40,325 nucleotides of DNA from PVC group bacterium (GTDB lineage Bacteria > Auribacterota > Erginobacteria > Erginobacterales > PUNC01), in contig PUNC01000063.1 in NCBI GenBank assembly GCA_003551625.1, forward strand, positions 1 through 40,325, written 5' to 3'. The notes below the pieces were generated by a model that worked only from the letters and a program-made list of their open reading frames with translations, was not told where the DNA came from and did no database searches. Below, in pieces: positions 10,470 through 18,276 of this stretch (position 1 is the first letter of the stretch; every line of letters starts with the position of its first letter). The position numbers and the translations under genes were made by a program.

Positions 10470-11237
10470 TCAGCCGTTCAGGACGAACTCCCGCGCCACT
10501 TCCCGGCTTTCCGGGATATCGATAATCCCGGAAAGCTTGCGGTTGTCGATCTCGTATCTTTCCCGGGGAAGATCCTCCCCCGCGTAAACCAGGGGTTTTT
10601 TCAGCCAGGAACGGATCTCGGAGATCGCCACCGTGCCGGTCCCGCAGACGTTGAAGATTTCGCGAAGGCGGTCCGAGGCGATGGCCGCGAAGATCGCCCG
10701 GGCCAGAAAATCCGCGCTCACGTATTGGTAGCGCGAATCCTCGTTCACGCGCAGCGGCTGGTCGTGGAGGAGGGCGAAGACCGGGTTCTTCTTCAGCCCC
10801 GGACCCAGGATCCCCCCCAACCGGATTATCAGCCAGCAGGGAGCGTAGTGCCTGACCAGCATCTCCCCCAGCAGCTTGTGCAGGCCGTAATTCGAGACCC
10901 GCCCCGGGTCGATGGCCGCGTCCTCCCGGCTGGAGTCCGGATCGTGATGATCGGGATAGACGTCGACGCTGGAGATGAAAACGTAATGCTTGAACCGAAA
11001 GTCGGAGAAGCTGTCGAGAAGCGGGGTGACGGAAAGGGAAAAATCCCGCCGGGGCTCGGCCGCCGCCAGGAATTTCGCGGAGTTTCCGCCCGCGTTGATC
11101 AAAACGTCGCCGGCCTCCCCTTTCCTGGTCTCGTAATCGTCCCGGTCGATGGCGACCGTCTCCATCCCTTCGCCGCGGCACCAGCCGGCCAGGTTGGAGC
11201 CGATAAACCCCTTGCCCCCCAGGATCAGGACTTTCAC
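10470..11237 (-). CDS. NAD(P)-dependent sugar-nucleotide epimerase/reductase (SDR)
   Basis: A 255-residue extended-SDR-like protein, shorter than the usual 300-340. It opens with a Rossmann motif VLILGGKGFIGS, and has VFISSVDVYP with the catalytic Ser and YGLHK as the Tyr/Lys pair; IIRLGGILGPG and FNVCGTGTVAISEI follow. Start: GTG at 11237, whose GTGA overlaps the TGA of the Fcl-like gene upstream; the frame stays open for another 600 bases upstream, but that extension is antisense-type sequence overlapping the Fcl gene and has no homology that I see. Tight coupling to the Fcl-like gene suggests consecutive steps on one sugar nucleotide. Exact reaction unknown. Confidence 0.85.
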   Translation of the reverse strand: MKVLILGGKGFIGSNLAGWCRGEGMETVAIDRDDYETRKGEAGDVLINAGGNSAKFLAAAEPRRDFSLSVTPLLDSFSDFRFKHYVFISSVDVYPDHHDPDSSREDAAIDPGRVSNYGLHKLLGEMLVRHYAPCWLIIRLGGILGPGLKKNPVFALLHDQPLRVNEDSRYQYVSADFLARAIFAAIASDRLREIFNVCGTGTVAISEIRSWLKKPLVYAGEDLPRERYEIDNRKLSGIIDIPESREVAREFVLNG

Positions 11238-12181
11238 AACCTCACCTTTCCCTGGTCGTAGTTTTCCCGGAACCAGGCGATGGTCCGCTGCAGCCCTTCC
11301 CGGATCGGCGTGGGGCATTCCAGCCCGAGAGAACGCAGCCGCCGGTTGTCGAATATCTTCTCCTTTTTCCCGTCCGGCTTGGAGTCGTCCCAGACGATTT
11401 TTCCGCCGTAACCGGTGAATTCCCGGATGATCTCCGCCAGCTCCCGGATCGAGGTGGCGCGGGCGGTGGAGATGTTGACCGGTTCGGAGGAAGAGTAATT
11501 CTCCAGGAACCAGGGAAAGAGGGCGGCCGCGTCGCCGGCGTAAACGAAATCCCGGCTCGGGGAGCCGGTCCCCCAGAGGACGACTTCGGGCTTCTTTCCG
11601 ATTCCGGCCTCGTGAAACTTCCGGATCATCGCCGGGATGACGTGGGCGTCTTCGAGAGAGTAATTGTCGAATTCGCCGTAGATGTTTCCGGGGATGAGAA
11701 CGATCGAATCGAAGCCGTGCTGGCGCCGGTAAGCCTCCGACTGCACCAGGGCCACTTTCTTGGCCACCGAGTAAGGGGCGTTCTCGCTCGGCGGCAGTCC
11801 TTCCCACATCTGATCCTCGCCGATCGGTGAGACGGCGTTTGCCGGATAGGAGCATCCGCCCATCACCGCCAGCAGTTTCTCGGCTCCCGCCCGCCAGGCC
11901 TCGTGGATGGTCAGAGTGTTGATGACGAGGTTGCGGTAATAAAAATCGGCCGGGTAGGCGATGTTGGCGCCCAGCCCCCCGACGTATCCGGCCAGGGCCA
12001 CCACCCGGCGGGGGCGGTAATCCTCGAACATCTTCCTCACCCGGGACTGTTCGGTAAGGTCGTAATCGGCGGAAGAGAGCCCGACGACGTTCTCCGCGCC
12101 GTACTTTTCCTTGAGGACCGGAAGGACGTGGCTGCCCAGGAACCCTCCCGCCCCGGTGACCAGGATTTCGATTTTTTTCAT
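11234..12181 (-). CDS. GDP-L-fucose synthase-like SDR (Fcl/WcaG family)
   Basis: A 315-residue protein with the features of GDP-4-keto-6-deoxymannose epimerase/reductases: VTGAGGFLGSHV for NADP, AGYVGGLGANIAYPADF, GGCSYP carrying the catalytic Cys, PYSVAK with the Tyr/Lys pair, NIYGEFDNYSLEDAHVIPAMIRKFHEA, and a final KPDGKKEKIFDNRRL. With Gmd it could make GDP-L-fucose. Beside an HddA-like kinase it could also act on GDP-heptose, like Fcl homologues in Campylobacter jejuni capsule clusters. The ATG at 12181 is preceded at 7 bases by the repeat core GTGATTCGTAGTT and lacks a Shine-Dalgarno sequence. Its TGA overlaps the next GTG. Confidence 0.9.
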   Translation of the reverse strand: MKKIEILVTGAGGFLGSHVLPVLKEKYGAENVVGLSSADYDLTEQSRVRKMFEDYRPRRVVALAGYVGGLGANIAYPADFYYRNLVINTLTIHEAWRAGAEKLLAVMGGCSYPANAVSPIGEDQMWEGLPPSENAPYSVAKKVALVQSEAYRRQHGFDSIVLIPGNIYGEFDNYSLEDAHVIPAMIRKFHEAGIGKKPEVVLWGTGSPSRDFVYAGDAAALFPWFLENYSSSEPVNISTARATSIRELAEIIREFTGYGGKIVWDDSKPDGKKEKIFDNRRLRSLGLECPTPIREGLQRTIAWFRENYDQGKVRL

Positions 12182-12187
12182 TATATA

Positions 12188-12245
12188 TTAACTACGAATC
12201 ACACAGATTTGCACAGATGCTAACAGGTTTGTTGCTCCGCGGCCA
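12188..12245 (-). repeat. Leader-type copy of the dispersed element before the Fcl-like gene
   Basis: Read on the minus strand: GCGGAGC-AACAAACCTGTTAGC, then ATCTGTGCAA, ATCTGTGTGA, TTCGTAGTTAA, ending 6 bases from the ATG. It is almost identical to 10239-10290 and to the two units upstream of aroA, without the 40-bp hairpin. The rest of the gap (12246-12465) holds other words: GTAATCAGTAATCTGTAATC (12255-12274), a CAAGACGCGGAGGC stretch (12320-12333), ATCGAAATCG-type repeats with 6-7 bp period (12356-12392) and CTTTGTGCCTTCGTGTGAGG (12423-12442). No gene is seen there. Confidence 0.8.
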
Positions 12246-12465
12246 GGTAAGGCCCGTAATCAGTAATCTGTAATCGGTTATCCGTAAAGGCCCAGTCCCG
12301 CACCCTCTTTGTTCTCTCGCCAAGACGCGGAGGCAAGAAAGAGTTGATAAGGATAAAATCAAAATCGCTATCGGGATCGAAATCGAAATCGTCAGTATTT
12401 ATGAATAACTAAAGTTTGTGTGCTTTGTGCCTTCGTGTGAGGATAAAAACAATCCCTTACGACAC

Positions 12466-13407
12466 TCATAAATTATTATAAATCGAGTTTTTCAGAAAAG
12501 CGTAGGCCCGCAGCAGTTCTTGGATCCCGAACTCCAGCGAGTAGCGGGTCCGGAAGCCGGCCTTTTCGATTTTGGCGTTGCTGACGATGTAGTCGCGCCG
12601 GTCGGGATCGCGGCCGACCGCCGAGGAGATGATGACCAGCCCGGGGACGAATTTCTGAATCAGCCGGCAGAGCTCGATCTTGCTCAGGTTGGCCTCGCTT
12701 AATCCCGCGTTGAATACCTGGCCGGAAAGCTTGTGGAAATTCTCCATCCCGAAGTGAAAGAGCCGGGCGATGTCGCGGACGTGGATGTAATTGCGCTTGA
12801 AGTGCTCTTCGAAGAGGACGATCACCCCTTCGGTCGCCGCCCGGTAGGTGAAGTCGTTGACCAGCAGGTCCACCCGCATCCGGGACGAAACTCCGAAAGC
12901 CGTGGCCAGGCGGAAGGCGACGACGCTTCCCTTTTCCAGGAGAAACTTTTCCGCCTCTACCTTCTGGCGGCCGTAGCGGGAGACCGGGCGCAGGGGGGAG
13001 CTTTCGGTGCAGGCGATGTCCTTCTGACCGATCCCGTAGCCGCTGTTGGTTACCGGGAAAAGCAGTTTCTGCTCGACGCTTCTCAGGCTGTTGATCAGTT
13101 TGACCGCGCCCACGTTTACGCTGCGCGACTCCCGGGGGCGGGCTTCGCAGGCCGGGGCGCCGACCACCGCCGCCAGGGGGATCACCGTGTCGGCGTCCGC
13201 CAGCAGGGGTTTCACCGTCGCCCGCTCCCGGACGTCTCCCTTGACGATACGCAGCCGGGAATCGTGGCACAGGTGGAGCAGGGAGGTCCGGCTGTAGCGG
13301 AAGTCGTCGAGCACCGTCACCCGGTGTCCCCGGGCCAGGAAATGCTCCGTCATCACCGTCCCCAGGTAACCCGCCCCTCCGGTAATCAGCACCTTTTCCT
13401 TCGCCAT
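12466..13407 (-). CDS. NAD(P)-dependent sugar epimerase/dehydratase (SDR)
   Basis: A 313-residue extended SDR: LITGGAGYLGTVM (NAD(P) motif), LAAVVGAPACEARP, FPVTNSGYGIG at the catalytic Ser position, RYGRQK with the Tyr/Lys pair, FRLATAFGVSSRMRVDLLVNDF and YIHVRDIARLF. The pattern is that of UDP-glucose-4-epimerase-like or 4,6-dehydratase-like enzymes acting on NDP-hexoses; the specific reaction cannot be told. AAGGAG lies 8 bases before the ATG at 13407, so the start is well supported. Further upstream is a short copy of the leader word (ATCCGCGTGAATCCGTGTGA, then TTCGCAGTTAA). GC and codon use are like those of its neighbours. Confidence 0.87.
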   Translation of the reverse strand: MAKEKVLITGGAGYLGTVMTEHFLARGHRVTVLDDFRYSRTSLLHLCHDSRLRIVKGDVRERATVKPLLADADTVIPLAAVVGAPACEARPRESRSVNVGAVKLINSLRSVEQKLLFPVTNSGYGIGQKDIACTESSPLRPVSRYGRQKVEAEKFLLEKGSVVAFRLATAFGVSSRMRVDLLVNDFTYRAATEGVIVLFEEHFKRNYIHVRDIARLFHFGMENFHKLSGQVFNAGLSEANLSKIELCRLIQKFVPGLVIISSAVGRDPDRRDYIVSNAKIEKAGFRTRYSLEFGIQELLRAYAFLKNSIYNNL

Positions 13408-13432
13408 TGATAACTCCTTTTCAAATCTGCTT

Positions 13433-13718
13433 TAACTGCGAATCACACGGATTCACGCGGATCATTGGTATAACTCTAATACTGAAGCTTCAAATAATGA
13501 CCCAATTTTACCAGTGAGCCAAGTTTCAATTAAGTTGTTTGTAACGCTTTAGCCTTTTAAAGACTTGTCATTGAGGAGAACGGGATCCCTCACCTGGTTT
13601 GGAGTTTCCCCCCAAATTTTTCCCATCACATCCTATCACATTCGATCGTCTGCTGAATAAAGGGTCCGAGGGCCTGCCCGCCTCTCCTGAACGGAGTAAT
13701 GGAGGGCGGGCGTGATTC
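13433..13718. repeat. Dispersed repeats in the gap upstream of an SDR gene
   Basis: The 458-bp gap 13408-13865 has no gene. 13433-13468 is a leader-word copy (minus strand ATCCGCGTGAATCCGTGTGA, TTCGCAGTTAAA). 13623-13642 is TCCCATCACATCCTATCACA-type sequence. 13635-13689 is a nearly exact inverted copy of about 8880-8933, including ATTCGATCGTCTG and AGGGTCCGAGGGCCTGCCCG, with one visible mismatch; it continues through the 40-bp hairpin variant to GTGATTCGTAGTT (13712-13724). Confidence 0.75.
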
Positions 13719-13754
13719 GTAGTTATTACTCGGAGCGATAAATAGAGCAACTTG

Positions 13755-13831
13755 TCATTGCGAGGAGCGGAGCGACGAAGCAATCTAACTTGAGCTCAGG
13801 CATGAGATTGCTTCGCTCCGCTCGCAATGAC
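13755..13831. repeat. GTCATTGCGAGG-type inverted dispersed repeat
   Basis: GTCATTGCGAGGAGCGGAGC begins at 13755 and ends in GAAGCAATCT at 13787; the reverse copy AGATTGCTTCGCTCCGCTCG starts at 13805 and ends in CAATGAC at 13831. The arms pair over about 27 bases with a 6-base extra in the left arm. This word is a familiar dispersed intergenic repeat in many candidate-phylum genomes. On the plus strand TTTTT follows; on the minus strand it lies 35 bases past the SDR stop at 13866 and may end that transcript. Confidence 0.75.
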
Positions 13832-13865
13832 TTTTTCCGGGAGGTTACTCTATTTTGTGCTCCCC

Positions 13866-14798
13866 CTAGTGAGTGTTTTCTTTTTCGGTTTGAAGGTGGC
13901 GGGCGAGTTTCTGCAGGCCTTCTTCCAGGGGAGTGGACGGGAAGAAACCGAAGGCTTCCCGCATCGCGGCCGGAGAAGGACGGAACTCGATGTATTCCGG
14001 GACTTCCCCTTCTTTCCTGATCCGGGGCTCGATCCCGAAGACCCGGGCCGCCTGGAGGACCAGTTCCTCGACGGAATAAGGCTCGCCCAGGCAGAAATCC
14101 ACCACCAGTCCTCCCCGCCCGTCCGTCAGAATCGAATTGACGGCGCGGACGGCGTCTTCGATGAACATCGCGTCGATGAGATTCCGGCCGTCGCCCCGGA
14201 TGGTGAATTCCGCCTTCCGCTCCAGGGCGAAGGTTCTGACCAGGCGGGTGTAGATTTTTCGGGGCGGCTCGTAGGGGCCGTAGGCCCCGAAGAAACGAAG
14301 GATGACGTAATCGCCGATCCGCCCTTCTTTCTGAAAGAATTTAATGTAATGCTCGCTGGCCAGTTTTCCCACGGCGTAGGGCAGCCGGGGGTCGAGGCGG
14401 GAGGCGGGGGATACCGGTCCGCGCAACCCGTCGTAGACCGCGCCCGAGGAGAAGTAGAGCGCGAGCCGGGCGCGGAAGGTCGAGAAGAAATTTATCAGGG
14501 CCAGGGGGCCGTCGCGCAGGTCCTCGCCCGGCCGGCCCACCGACCGGGCGGGGTCGCCGTTTCCGGCCAGATAGACGACCGCGTCGGCCTCTCCTCCCCA
14601 TTCGCCGGCCAGCCCGTTCAGCCAATTGCTGTCGCCGAGGTCGCCCCGCTCGACCCGGACGTTATCCAAACCCCGGCCGCGGATGAAACTTTCTAGCCCC
14701 GCCGCCCGGTCCAGGGCCAGTATTTCACTGTCGCGGGGAAGTCCCAGCAGGAGATTCTTCCCCACGAATCCCCCCGCCCCGGTAATAATAATCCTCAT
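13866..14798 (-). CDS. NAD(P)-dependent sugar epimerase/dehydratase (SDR)
   Basis: A 310-residue extended SDR with IITGAGGFVGKNL at the N-terminus, VVYLAGNGDPARSVG, LYFSSGAVYDG at the catalytic Ser, YAVGK as Tyr/Lys pair and LRFFGAYGPYEPPRKIYTRL. It resembles NDP-sugar 4-epimerases or 4-ketoreductases; substrate unknown. AGGAG lies 9 bases before the ATG at 14798. This ribosome site is formed by the last unit of a 12-bp tandem repeat (14806-14895), where a single base differs from the other units. The gene is probably transcribed with the SDR upstream (gap 128 bp). Confidence 0.87.
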   Translation of the reverse strand: MRIIITGAGGFVGKNLLLGLPRDSEILALDRAAGLESFIRGRGLDNVRVERGDLGDSNWLNGLAGEWGGEADAVVYLAGNGDPARSVGRPGEDLRDGPLALINFFSTFRARLALYFSSGAVYDGLRGPVSPASRLDPRLPYAVGKLASEHYIKFFQKEGRIGDYVILRFFGAYGPYEPPRKIYTRLVRTFALERKAEFTIRGDGRNLIDAMFIEDAVRAVNSILTDGRGGLVVDFCLGEPYSVEELVLQAARVFGIEPRIRKEGEVPEYIEFRPSPAAMREAFGFFPSTPLEEGLQKLARHLQTEKENTH

Positions 14799-14805
14799 TT
14801 GGCGT

Positions 14806-14895
14806 TACTCCTACACATACTCTTACACGTACTCTTACACATACTCTTACACGTACTCTTACACATACTCTTACGCGTACTCTTACACGTACTCT
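14806..14895. repeat. 12-bp tandem repeat (TACTCTTACACR), 7.5 copies
   Basis: Units read TACTCTTACACA or TACTCTTACACG in near-alternation, with one TACTCTTACGCG, from 14806 to 14895, so the apparent higher period is 24. The unit nearest the SDR start is TACTCCTACACA, giving AGGAG on the minus strand instead of AAGAG. The array lies in the 5' leader of the SDR gene at 13866-14798. Confidence 0.95.
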
Positions 14896-14926
14896 TCAAG
14901 CCGTTCGCTAATCTTCCCTTTCGTTT

Positions 14927-15889
14927 CTATCGCAGCTTTCCCAGTTTTTTCCGGTACCAGGAGATAGTATTCTTCAAGCCCTCTTCCAGCCCCACCCGGG
15001 GCCGGTAGCCGAGAAGATCGCGGGCTTTGCCGATATTGGGAATCCGCAGCTCGACTTCGGCTTCCAGCGCCGGTCGCGAGACCAGCTTCGAGCGGGATCC
15101 GCTCAGGCGGATCACCGCTTCGGCCAGGTCGCGGATGGTCAGGGCGGCGAAGGGGTTGCCGAGATTGAAGACTTCCCCGACGGCGGCCGGTTTTTCCAGG
15201 CTGGCCAGTACCCCTTTCAGGAAATCATCGATGTGGCACCAGGCCCGGATCTGGGATCCGTCGCCGTGGATGTGAAGCGGTTTTCCCCGCAGCGCCGCCA
15301 GGACGAAGCGCTGGATCGCACCCTCGCCGACCTGGCCGGGTCCGTAAACGTTGAAGGGACGGATGGTGACGGTGGGCAGCCCGAATTCTTCGTGGTAGCA
15401 GTGGGTCATATGTTCGGCCGCCAGCTTGCTGACGGCGTAGATCCAGCGCAGGACGCCCACCCGGCCGTGGGTGGTCGGGACGGACTCGTCGGCCTTGTAA
15501 ACGAAGGAGCCGTAAACCTCGCTGGTGGAAAAATCCACGAAACGCTCGACTTTTTCCCTGACCGCCGCCTCCAGCGCGTTCTGGGTACCGGTCATATTCA
15601 CCGCCATCGTGACGGTGGGGCGCCGGTTGACGGTGTCGATGCCGGCGATCGCCGCCAGGTGGATCACGATCCGGCAGCCCGCCATCGCTTTCTTCAGGCC
15701 GTCGGGATCCAGGACATCGCCCTTGATGATGGTTACGTTGGGATGGCGGGGCAGGCCGCTCAGGTGAATGGAGTCGCGGTGCTGGTTGTCGTAGATCGTG
15801 ACCCGGTTCTTTTCCGCCAGGGCCCGGCACAGGTGCGTTCCGATGAAACCCGCCCCGCCGGTCAGCAGTATCTTCTTTCCCTTGATCAT
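14927..15889 (-). CDS. NAD-dependent NDP-sugar epimerase/decarboxylase-like SDR
   Basis: A 320-residue extended SDR: LLTGGAGFIGTHL, IYDNQHRDSI after the second strand, HLAAIAGIDTVNRRP, DFSTSEVYGSFVYKADE at the catalytic Ser/Glu, IYAVSK as Tyr/Lys pair, IRPFNVYGPGQVGEGAIQRF and RAWCHIDDFLKGVL. The pattern is closest to UDP-glucose 4-epimerase and UDP-glucuronate decarboxylase-like enzymes. The start is ATG at 15889, with GGAGAAAC about 9 bases upstream. The 176-bp gap upstream holds GATCACTGATCACGGATCAC words (15972-15991) and no gene. Confidence 0.88.
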   Translation of the reverse strand: MIKGKKILLTGGAGFIGTHLCRALAEKNRVTIYDNQHRDSIHLSGLPRHPNVTIIKGDVLDPDGLKKAMAGCRIVIHLAAIAGIDTVNRRPTVTMAVNMTGTQNALEAAVREKVERFVDFSTSEVYGSFVYKADESVPTTHGRVGVLRWIYAVSKLAAEHMTHCYHEEFGLPTVTIRPFNVYGPGQVGEGAIQRFVLAALRGKPLHIHGDGSQIRAWCHIDDFLKGVLASLEKPAAVGEVFNLGNPFAALTIRDLAEAVIRLSGSRSKLVSRPALEAEVELRIPNIGKARDLLGYRPRVGLEEGLKNTISWYRKKLGKLR

Positions 15890-16065
15890 ATTTGTTTCTC
15901 CGAGATTTTCTTCATGGTAGCGCTTCAGCTTCTGATCGCCCGCAAGGGGGCGATTGCTCTTGATGTTTACGGATCACTGATCACGGATCACTGATTACGG
16001 GCTTTTACAATGCTTATTGTAGCGCAGCGGGCCTTTCCGGCTTCGACGGAGTTTCCGATAGTCTT

Positions 16066-18276
16066 TCATCGGGAACGCTCACTGTTCTCTTCTTCGCCAT
16101 CCTGGAAGGAAACCCGCAGGTTGGTTATCCGGTGGGCGCGGCCGGCGGGGATCCCTCCCCGGGAATAAAACATAACCTCTCCCAGGTTGCCTTCCGGCCA
16201 ATCCCCCCGGCCGTGATATACCCAGGCGCCCAGCCGCCAGCGGCTGCCGACGAAGATTCTCCCCCCGGGCGCGGTGAACTCCCAGCGCGACCACCGGTCG
16301 GGTCTCTCCGCCTCGAAGAATGGCGACTCGGCGACCAGGCGGTCGGGCCGGCCGTCGCCGGTGGTGTCGGCGTAGACCACGAACCGGAAGGCGCCGTCCT
16401 GCCCGGCGCGGGCGTGAGCCAGCTCCAGGATCACGTTGGTTCCCGCCTCGGGAGGGGAGAGCAGCTCCCAGACGCCGACGTCGAAGTAGGTGGCGTGTTC
16501 CTCCCCCTCGGCCCAGAGCCCGAAATCGTAGGGCGTCAGGATCCGGCCCTCGTCGACCCCCAGCCCCGTCTCCGGGTCGAGCACCTCGACGATCACGCTC
16601 TCCAGGGTTTGAACGTTGAAGCGCTCTTCCCAGCAGACCGGGTGATTGGCCCTCCGGTTAAGGTTGCGCCCGGCCCAGTCCACGATATCGTCGGCCAGCA
16701 GCGGCCGGATGACCGCCCGTTCCCGGTTGACCTCCCGGAGCCGATGACGGGCGGCCAGCCAGCGCAATTCGGTGTTCAGGTTGGTGTGCCAGCCGACCAG
16801 GAGAACGTAGTCTCCCGGACGGACCTGCCGGCGGGAGGTCGCGGTGTAACCCCGCAGCGGCCGGCGGGCCCACCAGGCCACCTTCCGGATCTCGCTGCTG
16901 TAAACCGTCCGTCCTTCCAGGTTGTCCCGGACGAATTCGGCGGAACGCTTGATGTCGGCGAAGCTCTCCCGCGACCAGCGGAGGACCAGCCCGGTGAAGA
17001 CCGTTGAGGACGCCAGGGCGATCGCCAGGGCGGCCCACCCGGCCAGACGGAGAACGCGGTGGCGGGCCGAGACCAGCAGGTCGGTCCCGTATCCGGCCAG
17101 GGGCAGAGCGGCCGCCGTCAGCATATAAAGGTAGCGGGGCGTCCACCACCGGTTGACCACCAGCGTGTACATAACCGAGGCAAAAAAATAAAGGTAGAAG
17201 GCCGCCCAGCCCCACTGGACCCGCCGCCGGGCGCCGCGGATAAAGGTGAAGATCAGCCCGAGGCCGGCCAGGACCGCCACCGGGTAGACCAAAACGTAGG
17301 GGTAGGCGACCAGGTAATAGCGCAGCCATTCCTCCCAGCGCCCGGCCAGCGACATCAGCGAAGTGCGCATCCCTTCCTGGTACCAGGCGCTTTGGGCCAG
17401 GTGGTGCTGCCAGACGTGGAGGAAGACGTAAGGCGCGGCGGAGAGGGTGAGGGCCAGGAGTCCGAGCGGTCGGCGATACCACCAGCCCTTCCGATGCCCC
17501 GGAGCGGGAATCAGGTAGGAAACAACCAGCAGCAGCAGGGCCCAGCCCGTTCCCAGAAAAAGCAGGTGCCAGGCGACCGGGGGGCCGACCAGGCTCACCG
17601 GGAAGAAGCCGAGGAGAAATTCGAAGGCGGAAACTGCCCCCTCCCTCGCCGCCGGGAGCAGGAAGAAGGCCCCGGCCAGCAGCGCCCACCCGGCCGGGAA
17701 CGCGACCCGGCCGGTCTTGAGCCGTCGGTCCGCCCCCGCCGCCGCCAGGAAGAAGGCCAGCGCGGCGAACGCCGCCGCCGGCACCAGGACCAGCCCGGTG
17801 GGATAGGTGAGGATCGCCGTTCCGCCGGAGAAGATCCCCGCGGCCAGCCAGAAGGGAGATCGGATCTCGAAGGCGCGGAAGACGCCGTAGAGGAAGGCGA
17901 GCACGAAAAAGGAATACATCCCGTGGGGAAAGATTCTCAACGACCAGCGGAAGATCAGCGGCGAGGCGGTGTAGAAGAGAACGGCGAAGAGCGCCGCCCG
18001 GCGGTTATATACGATTCGGGTCAGGCCGAAGAGCGGGAAGACGGCCAGGGCGGCGAAGATGATCGAGACCAGCCGTCCGGAGAGCTGCGGGTCGTCGGTG
18101 ATCCGGTTGAGCTGGTTGATGGCGAAGGGATAGGCGGGAAGGATGATCGTTCCCCGGATCCGTTCCAGGGCGGTCATATAATCCACGCTGTCGGTATAGA
18201 CCGCGGGATGCCAGTTGACGAAGGCGATTCTCGCCAGCAGATTGGCGAGGAAGATGGCGAAGACCCACTTCTTCAT
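16066..18276 (-). CDS. GT-C membrane glycosyltransferase fused to the shared C-terminal DTTGDG domain
   Basis: A 736-residue polytopic membrane protein. The first segment MKKWVFAIFLANLLARIAFV is a transmembrane helix, followed by an extracytoplasmic loop with YTDSVDY, whose Asp residues fit the catalytic site of PMT/ArnT-like GT-C enzymes; about ten more hydrophobic helices run to about residue 450. These enzymes take sugar from a polyprenyl-phosphate donor outside the cytoplasm. Residues about 590-727 form the shared domain: GVWEL, LELAHARAGQDGAFRF, YADTTGDGRPD (from about 636), WSRWEF, IFVGSRW and TNLRVSF. I chose the ATG at 18276 because its ATGA overlaps the stop of the preceding gene; the frame extends further upstream without family support. 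No partner anchor gene is adjacent. Confidence 0.85.
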   Translation of the reverse strand: MKKWVFAIFLANLLARIAFVNWHPAVYTDSVDYMTALERIRGTIILPAYPFAINQLNRITDDPQLSGRLVSIIFAALAVFPLFGLTRIVYNRRAALFAVLFYTASPLIFRWSLRIFPHGMYSFFVLAFLYGVFRAFEIRSPFWLAAGIFSGGTAILTYPTGLVLVPAAAFAALAFFLAAAGADRRLKTGRVAFPAGWALLAGAFFLLPAAREGAVSAFEFLLGFFPVSLVGPPVAWHLLFLGTGWALLLLVVSYLIPAPGHRKGWWYRRPLGLLALTLSAAPYVFLHVWQHHLAQSAWYQEGMRTSLMSLAGRWEEWLRYYLVAYPYVLVYPVAVLAGLGLIFTFIRGARRRVQWGWAAFYLYFFASVMYTLVVNRWWTPRYLYMLTAAALPLAGYGTDLLVSARHRVLRLAGWAALAIALASSTVFTGLVLRWSRESFADIKRSAEFVRDNLEGRTVYSSEIRKVAWWARRPLRGYTATSRRQVRPGDYVLLVGWHTNLNTELRWLAARHRLREVNRERAVIRPLLADDIVDWAGRNLNRRANHPVCWEERFNVQTLESVIVEVLDPETGLGVDEGRILTPYDFGLWAEGEEHATYFDVGVWELLSPPEAGTNVILELAHARAGQDGAFRFVVYADTTGDGRPDRLVAESPFFEAERPDRWSRWEFTAPGGRIFVGSRWRLGAWVYHGRGDWPEGNLGEVMFYSRGGIPAGRAHRITNLRVSFQDGEEENSERSR

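Noticed and set aside
11238-11855. Upstream extension of the SDR at 10470 to a 461-residue protein
   Set aside because: The added part overlaps the Fcl-like gene in another frame and does not resemble any SDR N-terminus, whereas the GTG at 11237 directly opens a Rossmann motif.
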